Part shown: positions 13,801 through 23,322 of the stretch, in pieces | How the letters are laid out: each line of letters starts with the position of its first letter | How positions within the stretch are numbered: the stretch's first letter is position 1 | NCBI GenBank assembly: GCA_963965975.1 | Contig: OZ014415.1 | Span: 8,843,057 to 8,907,056, forward strand | Length of the DNA: 64,000 nucleotides | DNA from: Xestospongia bergquistia | Taxonomy: Eukaryota > Porifera > Demospongiae > Haplosclerida > Petrosiidae | Direction: 5' to 3' | Made by a program: the position numbers and the translations under genes | The notes under the pieces: model-generated | What the model was told of the DNA's origin: nothing | Seen by the model: the letters and a program-made list of their open reading frames with translations, nothing else | Databases searched by the model: none

Positions 13801-14598
13801 ATTAGTAAAAGGATTTGTTGTGACACCTGGGTCAAACAATCCAGAATCTAACACTCGTCTATGAGCTAGGACACTAGTCCCTAGGCCTTGAGCAGATGCT
13901 ATTGCAAAAATGTCATTAGTCCCTTGACCAGAACCACTACCACCTGCAAAAAAGTTAGAAGTCATAAGAAGTGATCCGCTAGGGTTTATCCACATCCCTT
14001 CACCCATTGCTCCAATACAATGTAACTCAATATTCAAATAGTTGTCATAACCAGCAATGAAGTAAGAGCCATTAGCAACTGACTTCAAATTGACTTGTTC
14101 AAAAACACCTGCCCCTATTTGAGTATAGAACTTTAGTTACTATTAATTATAATATTATACCTGATACATTGACATATATAGAAGCATACAATGTAGTGCC
14201 ATTCGTTAACGTGACATTGCAAGTATAGTTTCCAACATCAATAGAAGTTAATGCTTTAACTGTCGGTCGGTTTAAAGTGGAGATATTTTGTACTTCTTCT
14301 TCATAGAGAGGAAAGCATTCACGAGAGACACAGTCAAACACCCAGTTATAGTCAATGGCAGTTAGGTTAGTATTGCATTCTAATGTCAGTATTTCAGCTA
14401 CTGGAAAAGATGCTTTGTTAGGTGTAATAGACACGAGTTGAGAGTTAGCAGGAACTGTAAAGGAAAGAGAGTATACATAAATTATATTAACCCAGAAACC
14501 ATACCAGTGCATACTGCTATCAAAACTAGCAAACAAAGGACACTCTTCTCTATTCTTATTGTAAAGCAAAGCTTCATTTTCTTCAGCTTTACCTCCAT
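1817..14598 (-). CDS. Receptor-type protein tyrosine phosphatase with about 19 Ig and 5 FN3 domains
   Basis: This is a giant multi-exon gene of roughly 3,000 or more residues. The start at 14598 gives a signal peptide (CLLVLIAV core). Ig-like domains follow, about one per exon, from 14457 down to 7279, each with paired Cys and a YxC motif. About five FN3 domains span 7230-5011. A long Ile/Val transmembrane helix lies near 4860-4900. The cytoplasmic part holds two tandem PTP domains. D1 (about 4400-3190) has NRYANI, the WPDFGVP loop and [11 protein letters not shown], so it should be active. D2 (about 3140-1817) keeps [11 protein letters not shown] but has WPRSGAP in place of WPD, so it is probably impaired. 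The architecture resembles LAR/type IIa receptors but with far more Ig domains. Ligand and substrate are unknown. Exon joints are phase 1, so whole Ig exons can be skipped or duplicated in frame. Confidence 0.93.
4703..4802. repeat. Minisatellite, five 20-bp units, in a phosphatase-gene intron
   Basis: Five contiguous copies of a 20-bp unit (GACAAATGGATGGATAGATG and variants) fill the intron just after the transmembrane exon. On the minus strand the array is open in frame with that exon and adds an apparent hydrophobic tail. The flanking donor and acceptor (TAG before the codons for RRSGG) show that it is intronic. Confidence 0.85.
9370..12050 (-). repeat. Tandem duplication of a 1,069-bp three-Ig exon block
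   Basis: Within the phosphatase gene a block with three Ig exons and their introns recurs with a period of 1,069 bp. The exons begin with [16 protein letters not shown] and VIPDIIEEP. Equivalent points are 9480, 10549 and 11618. Two copies are complete and a third is partial, with the third-exon type at 9543-9852, 10612-10921 and 11681-11990. The introns are also nearly identical. Differences are a few substitutions and in-frame 3-bp indels (for example near 10100/11165 and 10392/11461). Confidence 0.92.
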
Positions 14599-14813
14599 CC
14601 TTTAAAACTACAGTAGAGCAAGCTACAACGCCCTATTTTGTTCATATACGGTAGTGTCACAAGGCTGAATACTTTTGAATATTATTTCAGCAAACATATT
14701 CATTTTCTGTGTCCATAGCTTTATATCCCCAAGAGAGGCAGTGTCATGAAACAGTGATTATAAAACATCAAATTATATCTAACAAAACGTTTTACAAGTT
14801 CAGTAAATAGACA

Positions 14814-16425
14814 TTAATCTTCATCCTTGGGTGGAGGTTCTGGTACATCATCATGCTGTGCTTGGAATTGTGCAGCTGCTTGTTCACGCAAACTTTCATA
14901 AGCAACAGGATTACTCTCTTGCATATGACGACTCATCTCTGCTAATTGGGGCCTACAATGTGATAACAATAGTTACCATGTTAACAAGCTATAACTTAAC
15001 AACTTAGCAACTTGCATACATCATTTCAGCCATATTCATTCCATTGAAAAGGCCCATTCCTGGTCCACCAGCCCCACCTCCAGGCTGCTGTTGGAACATA
15101 TGTGACGCCCTATAATTATTAAAATAATAGAAAATGTCTTTTATTTTAACTTAAACACTTACATGTTTACAAAAGTTGGATTGGACATAACTGATGTAGC
15201 CTATACAATGATGTTATTATGATGTCATAGATAAATGAACATACCAGATTCATAAAGGCAGGATTGGACAACAAGCTATTGATACCTGGACTATTTAAGT
15301 CAGGCATCCCCGGTGGCATCATTCCTGGTGGCATACCAGGCATCCTGGGCATGCCAGGAGGAGGCTGAGGTCTTTCAGGTTGTGGCTATGTTTAGTAACA
15401 GTATGGTGATGTCATTGCAACACTTACTGCATTAAGTTGAGCATCTAATTTTTCTAAAGTAGTTTTATATTCAATATTGTTAGGATCTAACTCAATAGCC
15501 TTAAAAAAATCAAAATATTCAACTTAATAATAACTAATAATTAATAACTTAATTTTTACTTTTTGAAATGCTTCTTTTGCTTGTTGTAGTTGAGATAGCA
15601 TATTATAAATTAATCTAATAGTGATAATTTTTATTATGATGTAGTAATATGGGTGTGGTCTTACCCCATACGACCATATGCTCTAGCATATTGAGGATTT
15701 AATTGAACAGCTTGCTGACAATCAGTAAGAGCCTTTTGTAATTCATTCATTTTAATATAAGCTGCTGCCCTGTATATTATAATATAATTATTAATAATAC
15801 ATTATAATATCATGTACCTATTGGCATAATATGGAGCATTAGATGGTGCTAGTTCAATGGCTCTTGTATAAAGAGCGACAGCTGTGACATAATCTGCTTG
15901 TTTTAATTTATCATTACCTAATAATGACATCATCAGTAAATGGGTCTAGAGTCCAGAGAGTGAATGTTGTACTTAATGGACAATTACTTTAATGAGTAAT
16001 CCTTAAGAATTGAAGCGTGGCACTGACAAACTCTACGCTATAACTGACCTTCATTTTTTAACTTCTCAGCTTCATCTTGTTTTTCTTTACTAACTTCATT
16101 TATTACTGTAGGAGTTGGCTCCTCAATTAAATCCTATATAATAATTTAATAACACTATCAACAAGAATAATAAATGTAATTCGTACTTCAAGTAAAGGTA
16201 ATGATTCATATTTACGATCATCTAATGACAGTCCGTACACTTCTTGTAGACACATTATAGCAACTAATAAAATATCTAATAATAGTGTTTGTGTAGGCAG
16301 GAATAGTTACCTTCTAGACTCTCTTTGGTATCCTCACCAATAGATCCTCCGTGTAATGTGCCATGGAGATATTTAATTATGGAGAAGGCAATTCGGAGAT
16401 CTTTCTCTGAAAAGCAATTCGCCAT
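14814..16425 (-). CDS. SGT: SGT, small glutamine-rich TPR co-chaperone (SGTA/SGTB-like)
   Basis: This cytosolic co-chaperone passes tail-anchored and mislocalised membrane proteins to the GET/BAG6 system and binds Hsp70/Hsp90. The first exon encodes the N-terminal dimerisation segment (IIKYLHGTLHGG, then EDTKESLE). A charged linker follows, then three TPR repeats. The recognisable TPR parts are GNDKLKQADYVTAV, YANRAAAY and ALTDCQQAVQLNP. After these come a short helical segment and a Met/Pro-rich region (PRMPGMPPGMMPP) with NP-x-F motifs typical of the family. The protein ends in PPPKDED, an acidic tail. Exons are small and introns about 50-130 bp. The start codon is 149 bp from the divergent GATC start. 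Confidence 0.92.
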
Positions 16426-16495
16426 TGTTAGAACGTTATTTCTTTCTTCTATAATAAGGATTACCTATACGGTTTTGTTACACGTGTTTAAGAAA

Positions 16496-16570
16496 ACGGA
16501 AATATACGGAAACATTCTGAAATTTATACACAAATGAAATGGGATAAGCAGTGCTAAGTCCGTATACTAT
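16496..16570. promoter_or_regulatory. Shared divergent promoter module, SGT/GATC
   Basis: The module contains ACGGAAATATACGGAAAC followed by ATTCTGAAATT (16496-16524), then CCGTATACTAT at 16560-16570. The same two blocks, with similar spacing, occur at 40461-40538 between two unrelated divergent genes. A CACGTG lies just upstream (about 16481). The inverted TATACGG/CCGTATA pair suits a bidirectional promoter. The transcription factor is unknown; the CGGAAA core resembles ETS sites. Confidence 0.6.
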
Positions 16571-16574
16571 AAAA

Positions 16575-17031
16575 ATGGCAGGTTTAAGAAATTTGTCTTT
16601 AGTCTTTTTTAGACTGTTCTGTACTCAAAGCAAGACGGGATCACGTGACAAATGGCTATATTCTGATGAGGACATTGTAGACATTGTACGACATGCACAA
16701 ACTTTAGCATTATTACGACCTTCAAATCACAAATTAAAAACGGAAGATCATAAACAGGTCTAGTATTAATGACTTTTATGATTATTGTTTTTTTCTTGGA
16801 CAGGTAGAGTATTTAAAGTCAAAAATGAAGATTGCTGAAATTCTGTCTGAAGTGGACACTGAGGGTGTTCAACCATTACATAATATAACTGAAGAAATAT
16901 GTTCTATCACTAGACTACGTCACGATACTCTACCATCAAATGAACACACTAAAGCTACAGTACAGAGTAATGTAGTATGTGATAAGTTTGTAGTATTGCC
17001 TTCCATACCAGCTAGTAAAAGTTCTCGATAA
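16575..17031 (+). CDS. GATC: GATC, mitochondrial glutamyl-tRNA(Gln) amidotransferase subunit C
   Basis: Subunit C of the GatCAB complex, which converts Glu-tRNA(Gln) to Gln-tRNA(Gln) in mitochondria. There are two exons, 16575-16757 and 16804-17031, joined in phase 0, giving about 137 residues. The N-terminus (MAGLRNLSLVFFRLFCTQS) is a likely mitochondrial presequence. Family features are the helix with HAQTLALLRP, then ILSEVDTEGVQPLHNI (compare VDTDGVEPM in animal proteins), a run with LRHDTLP, and an FVVLP end. The protein is short and divergent, but length and motif order fit GatC. Confidence 0.87.
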
Positions 17032-17332
17032 TATTAATTGTACGTAATATTTAATTTTAAAAATAAAAAAAGTACTAGTAAATCACACTGTAGTCCATCA
17101 TTATATAGTAATAGTACATCTAATAAAGATTGTATCAAACAAAAAATAGGAAGAAAAACTGTCGTGAAAAATAAAGGTCTATAGAAATGACTTAGAATGA
17201 TGATAAAATGAATAATTACTAATTACAGGATTGGCAGTCGGTGAAAAAATAATCAATGATTGAAATTATGCATACAAAATAACATACAAAATGCGGCTGG
17301 ATCACAGCATGATTGATGAAAGGGGGTGTGGT

Positions 17333-20303
17333 TTACTTAGGACCTTGCCCTGCTCCACCCACAACTGGTTGGCCTAGCCTTGTTTTAATAGCACGAACAT
17401 TATTGTGACTAAAAAGATACATTGTATATAACACATTATATTGAATGTAGTAGTCATGCAGTATTATATTCTACTTACGCCTTGATAACAAGTGGAGGAG
17501 ATAAAGGCACAGTTTTAGCTCCACCCAGTATTGCAGGGGGAGGAGGAGGAGATGATGTCATTTTATACTTTGAGGTAAGTCCAGTAGTTGGTGGGGATGG
17601 AATACTGTGTGAAGCCAATATAGGAGGATGACTAGGCCTACAAGATGATAGAATCAATTAAATGAGTTATGGACTGATACCTGTACCTAATTTGTGTAGC
17701 AACAGTATAGGAACGAGTCCTTGGTGCACGTGAAGATACCTCTGTCCTATATAAGCATTTATTTAATCTTGATAATAAATATGAAATATTACCGAGTCAT
17801 TGGAGGAAGGAGTGGAGTTGGTTTTTGATAGAAACTACGTTTGAGTTGATTCAATCTGTCTCCTTGAGTGGGTGTGTCCATGTAAGGTGGGAGCGTCTCC
17901 ATGTCAGTCTATAAATAGAAGTATTCTATATGTAATGTGATGACATCATCATACCTCTTCAGCAAATGTAACTACTTTACTATCTAACATCATTGTACCC
18001 AAACCAGCACGTATCTTGGTAAAGTCTTCCATATCAAGCTTGTCCATCTTGTCCAGTTTATATTCCTTTTCTAATTTAGTTTGTTGCTGTTTAGCTCTCT
18101 CCTTCATTCTCTCCATGTCTCCCATAGCCCAGAGAAAAGGTTGTTTTCTATAAGAGGGAAGTACTTGTAATTAGTCAACTAATGAGGAGCCACTCTGTCT
18201 GCATTTTTATAATTACATAGTTTGGCACACGTACAAAACCACTTACTCGTCTAGGAAGTTCTGTTGTGGGCCGATAATGGATCCGGGCCGACAGATACGT
18301 ATCCAAGCAATGGCTTCTGGTGCAGTAAACTTGTAATGTTTCATGATATAACAGGCAATCAATGTTCCAGTACGACCCAGACCAGCTGCAAAACAATAAC
18401 AATGACTGTACAAGTATTAAATATAGTGAACTATACCTTTACAATGAACAGCTATAGCACCTTCAGCATTTTCAGATACAGTCAAAAATCGCCTAAAATA
18501 TCAGAAAAACAAATTATATTGTGTTACAAGCCACTTGTCATAAGGTAACAGGCCCACTTAGAATATCATATGACAATCACATGATCACTTGTCATAACAC
18601 ACTAAGTTTATTTATTTGTATATCACATTACAATCACATGATTATCACCTGACAATGCTATCACTGGGTGTACTTCCATCCACAAAGAACAGATCTTTAT
18701 GTTCAAAACCTCCATCACTAAATCGCTGAGCATCATACATTCGTTTGTTTAGTCGGACAACAGTGGTCACATGATGAGCTCGAAAGTATGGAAAATAGAA
18801 TTCAGGAGCATGCAGAGGATATCCTACATGATGTGGTCAATTTGTTGCATAAATTAAAGACTAATACCTTGTTCTATTCGACTCTTGTTATGTGGACCAG
18901 CGAAAGCCAAGAATTTACCTAAAATGGTAATAGTGAGAATTCAATGGTTCATTAAACTGACATGTGCAATCATGACAATTAATTACTAGGGGTATACTTG
19001 TTGTCCATTTAAGGTAATACTAAACGCAATTGTACGTTTTCTGAATTGGTAAACAGTTTAAGCAAGCATGCTCTCAATGAGTTAGACCAGCCAACATTAT
19101 ATATGATCAAATTACAGAATGACCAGCTGTTATATCTATACACGTCACTCACCAGGTACAATCCAGTTAAAATCACCATTCTCAACTCTCTATAATTATA
19201 TAATATAACATATACTTTAACACTAAAACAGTCTTACCTCATAATGTTCATATTCATCAACATTGAATACACTGAAATCTAAAAATCCATACTGAACAGC
19301 CTGTGTAGTAACTTATAATAAAGATGTTATACAATGTTATATAAGGACCTTGTGAACAGCACTGAAGCAGTGATGTAAAGTCAAGTTATAGGTACATGGT
19401 CCCATTGCAGCATCTCTGTAAGGAGACATATGTATTAACCTCAATATGTTATGGAACATTATACCTGAAAGGTTGGAAAGGAGGGTTATGGGCAGTAGCT
19501 AACGGTCTAAAGGCTTCTTCTGGTGTTTTTTTGTGGTAGATAATCTGAATGAAATTAAAAATACTTTATTAAAATATAAGGCTGTCAACATCATACCACA
19601 TAACATCCAATAAGATAAGCTGCGTTAGCCCTCTTACGGCTATCATAAGATGTATAATGAACAATCCTCTTACGAGCATAAGATTGACTCTGTAATAAAA
19701 AGAACTGGCTGACAATATGTCTAGACATTTACGTCAGCTGAACTGACTTATGACATCACGATATTTAATTGTCATTCCTAAAATATTCACAGATCATAGC
19801 TATCCTGTATTATATTACCGGCATATATTACTATGTAACTGATACAATAGTATATTAAATGACAAAGATGTATCGTACATACTATCTTATCGCAAATACT
19901 AACTTTTAATTTCTTGTGCAGACGTTGACAGTATCGATATAATGTTGCTAGATTATGAGGTCCAAAGTCGAGGTAAAAGCTGTTAATTGAAACCAAATAA
20001 TAGAATATTAACACATTTATTGTCACCACTTATCATGTCAGGCTCTCAACATTATTTTAAACTTAGTATATATGTGTGATGACATTGAAGAACAATATAT
20101 TATAATGAGAGGGTGTGGTCTTACTTTTCGTAGATGTATTCGTCATCGGTAGAAAAATAATGACATGAGGATGAATTACGAGGGCGTGATCTCAATGTCG
20201 CCAAATAAAGGCGATCTATTTAAAAATATTTTAATAATTAAAATAAATTACTAGTTAATTTAATACCTTCAATAAACTCACACCAACTACCATCACTAGC
20301 CAT
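17333..20303 (-). CDS. CDC14: CDC14 dual-specificity phosphatase
   Basis: CDC14 removes proline-directed phosphates, acting in mitotic exit, cytokinesis, centrosomes and cilia. Exons run from [13 protein letters not shown] at 20303 through the N-terminal core: [21 protein letters not shown], then the [17 protein letters not shown] region. They continue to the catalytic domain with [20 protein letters not shown], which holds the HCxxGxxR loop, then [20 protein letters not shown] Lys/Glu-rich coiled segment follows. The low-complexity tail includes [13 protein letters not shown] and ends VGGAGQGPK. All core motifs match animal CDC14A/B. The start faces a doubtful + strand ORF 127 bp away. Confidence 0.95.
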
Positions 20304-20430
20304 GTTCTATATTATAATAGTCGGATAATAACCGAGGCAGTTGTCGTGTTTCTAGTATATAACAGTCAGTTACAGTGTGTTTTAATACAGTTGAATTGTC
20401 TTGTCGTTATAACGGCATCATCTGGTCAAG

Positions 20431-20610
20431 ATGACCCTTGCCGAAATAGATTGGAGTGGTATGTCGATAGATAGGTGGACTGTGTCGGCCGTAGGTGGGC
20501 CAGCTACTGCTTTTGAATTCAAACAACAGTGGCGTGGTATTGATCGGATACTAGAGTCCTTCACTAAAGATTGGATGAACCTTCTTCTTCTAACTCACCG
20601 TCATTCATAA
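20431..20610 (+). CDS. Doubtful short ORF, 59 aa
   Basis: An ATG-initiated frame begins MTLAEIDWSG and contains FKQQWRGIDRILESF. It ends at a TAA at 20608. An overlapping frame (20571-20774) begins MDEPSSSNSPS. I do not recognise either. An optional 36-bp in-frame intron (GTATGT...GTAG) could sit at 20459-20494. Its head-to-head position with CDC14 fits the local pattern of divergent genes, so it may be the coding start of a fast-evolving gene or a pseudogene. Confidence 0.22.
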   Translation: MTLAEIDWSGMSIDRWTVSAVGGPATAFEFKQQWRGIDRILESFTKDWMNLLLLTHRHS

Positions 20611-20828
20611 ATGAACACAAGAATGGTTGGAATGCGGAGGGGTTTCAATTTTACATGTGCACATTCCATGTACCGTATATATCAATATTTAGATTTTTAG
20701 TCATGAATCAACTATCAGTCAATATTACCACTAATGAATTTATAATAATAACAGTATTAATAGATCATGAATAATAGGTTAAATATTGGATACAAACATT
20801 AATAATATTTATTAATAATCAATTAAAA

Positions 20829-21486
20829 TTACTTAACAAGAGGTCGTTTGTGCCCTTCTTTATCAGAACAACATTTCTCTTGAAGTTCTTTTACTTCTTT
20901 CATATATGTCTTCCATGCTTCACTTTGAGAGCCCACATCTTCAGCTTTTTTTAGTTCCTGGTTAACAAAGACACATTTATAATGTACAACTGATATATGG
21001 ACATAATTAGTGCAAATATGAAACAAATGTACTGGCATTTACATGTACATGTAAATATTGTAATTTTTGTAAGTCTGTTAGAATACCTCTAGTTCTTCAC
21101 GATGACGTTTCCTCTTCTCTCTCAGTTTCAGGGTTTTCAAGAGGGTTTTACGTCGGCCAATTCCAGCCTAAAGTGGAAAGTCTGATATATTAATACAGTG
21201 CGTCTGTTTGATAACAAGTTTTATTGACGACCTGATATGCCTTCAGTTGTGTCTCTCCATCTTCTGTCTCTATTTTAGTATGTGCAGGTTTTATCTCTGG
21301 GGGATCTTCTGGTGGAGTATTGATTTGTTGCTCAGCCATTTTTTTCTTAAAGAGCTCAAAAAAGCTCCCATCATTTGCAAATTTATTTTCAGTTCTTATT
21401 GGACTTCCTTCATCATCATCATCTTCATTATCAGATGATGTTCTTCTCGGCCTCTTTTCTAAGCTCTCGTCATAGTTAACAGCCAT
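20829..21486 (-). CDS. TRIR: TRIR (C19orf43)-like telomerase-RNA-interacting RNase family protein
   Basis: A small basic/acidic protein of about 155 residues in three exons. The N-terminus is acidic (DNEDDDDEGSP). Next comes SFFELFKKKMAEQQ, which matches the conserved FFELFK motif of vertebrate TRIR. A Lys/Arg-rich middle follows (GRRKTLLKTLKLREKRKRHR). The C-terminus has AWKTYMKEVKELQ and ends in RPLVK, as in the human protein. Human TRIR has been described as a 3' exoribonuclease that acts on telomerase RNA; whether that holds in sponges is unknown. The start at 21486 is chosen for MAVNYDE; an upstream in-frame ATG at 21513 is possible. It is divergent from SPICE1 with 63 bp between starts. 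Confidence 0.82.
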
Positions 21487-21549
21487 TTTGTTTAACCCAC
21501 ACCCACAAAACAATACCTTGAATTTTGTAGGTGCTAATTTGAATTTATA

Positions 21550-23301
21550 ATGGCGGTAAGTTTGAAAAGAAAGACTGACAAAGTAAGAAGTAAGAACAAG
21601 AGCAAGAGGACAGTTAATCGACCAGGCTGGGATGTAAGCCTCATATCATGTCACTGTCACATCCTCTTTTACAGAACTCGACAACTGATCTATCAGTATA
21701 TCGTTTGTCAGCTAAAGATCTGGTAAGTTTTAATATACAAGATGTCTCTTTATCTGGTAGACTATGTGTATATCATCTGTTTAAGGAGAGACGCCATTTA
21801 CTACACGTATCAAAGAACATGGAAGCAGCTCGCAAAGATTTATATGACCATCCTAAACTTACAAGTAAATATACATATATATCACATGTAACCACAATAA
21901 TGTCTATAGGTCCTTCTCCATTAACACCAAGTACAAATAACAATGAGAGAAAAACTGTAAGTATATATATTTAAATAAAATACATGTGTTGCTATAGTTA
22001 CATAGTTTATTAGCCCAGACAGATCTGACACTAGCAGGAGTTAAAGATTTATTTAGTGATGATCCCAAGGTAGCCCACCTATAATAATGACAGTAGTTAT
22101 CTCTCCCCCTATCTTCCTTCGCTAGTGTTACAGGGGTCATCCTAATGTAACCGTAGCCCCTCATATTTTAGCTAACAAAGAGAACTTAGATCGGTAAATC
22201 ACATATGATCTACTTGTGACAGTCACATGATCACTAGGACCCGACAAGAGGCTAGTGTACTACAACCTACAGTGATGGCATCTCCTGGAGGTATCCGTGA
22301 TAACTCTATAGTAGGAACACTACCGCCAACTTTAGTTTTAAATGATGTTTCATTAACAACCTCAGGTAAACTAGTGGTCTGTGAGTATTTATTTATTGAA
22401 TGATATTTTAGATAAAGAAGATGGAAACCCTCCTTATCAATCATCAATCAACTTTAGTCGTTTTCATAGTTATATAGAACAAGAAACCACACCCACTAAT
22501 GAAGCCACACCTACTGCAACAATCCCATCTGATGAAAGAGATAACTCTATCACCAAGGTAACTAGATTCTCATGTGACAATTAATTATCTTTATTGTATT
22601 AGATGTTAGAACAATTAAAACTGCAAGTTAATGAATGCGAGAAAGAGATGGGTAGAAGTGACCACACCCCTCACTTTCCTGTTCCAGTAGGTCAAGTACA
22701 TTATTATAATGTGTTATCTGATAATATAGAACAATGAAGATATGCCAGCATCATTAATACATATTGCGATACAACTGACTACATATTTGAGACAGGTAAG
22801 AGGATAACCCCCTTGTTATAATGTGATTAATAATCAGGCACAAAGACAGTTAACAGAGGAACGTACATTACAGGAACAATTGTTGTTATCAGTAGAAGAA
22901 CAGCAAGAATTATTAGATACAGTAGCCAGTGTAAGTGATTTTCTAGTACAATAATTATAATACATGTATTTATATGTAGGATGTAATTAAACTTGAGGAA
23001 AAATGTCAAACCTTGGTCTCAGAAAATAAAGAACTGAAGACACAATTAAACAATTTACAACAATTTACAGATGATAATATGAAGAAATTACAGGTTAGTT
23101 TTATTACATCATTATGATAGCATGTCACATGACCATTAGGAACAAGTAAATGAAATTAAAGGAGGGGGTGTGGTCCCAACACACCCTCAGTTCGTTCCAA
23201 TATTCGTGCCTGGACCACACCCACCTCTGGGTGTTCCAACTCCATCCATTAATCCTTATTCCAAACCTACTGTACCAATTGATCCAATAAAAAGAGATTA
23301 A
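21550..23301 (+). CDS. SPICE1: SPICE1-like spindle and centriole-associated protein
   Basis: SPICE1 is needed for centriole duplication and spindle assembly in vertebrates. Here about eleven small exons encode a basic N-terminus (KTDKVRSKNKSKR) and then PGWDNSTTDLSVYRLSAKDL, matching the conserved N-terminal box. GHPNVTVAP corresponds to the family's F/H-PN-I/V-TVAP motif. A low-complexity middle follows, then coiled-coil segments (QLKLQVNECEKEM, ERTLQEQLLLSVEEQQELL, LEEKCQTLVSENKELK) and a proline-rich tail ending DPIKRD. The whole is shorter than vertebrate SPICE1. The stop lies 21 bp from the convergent NEK8 stop. Confidence 0.8.
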
Positions 23302-23322
23302 GAAATGATAGAAATTATAATA

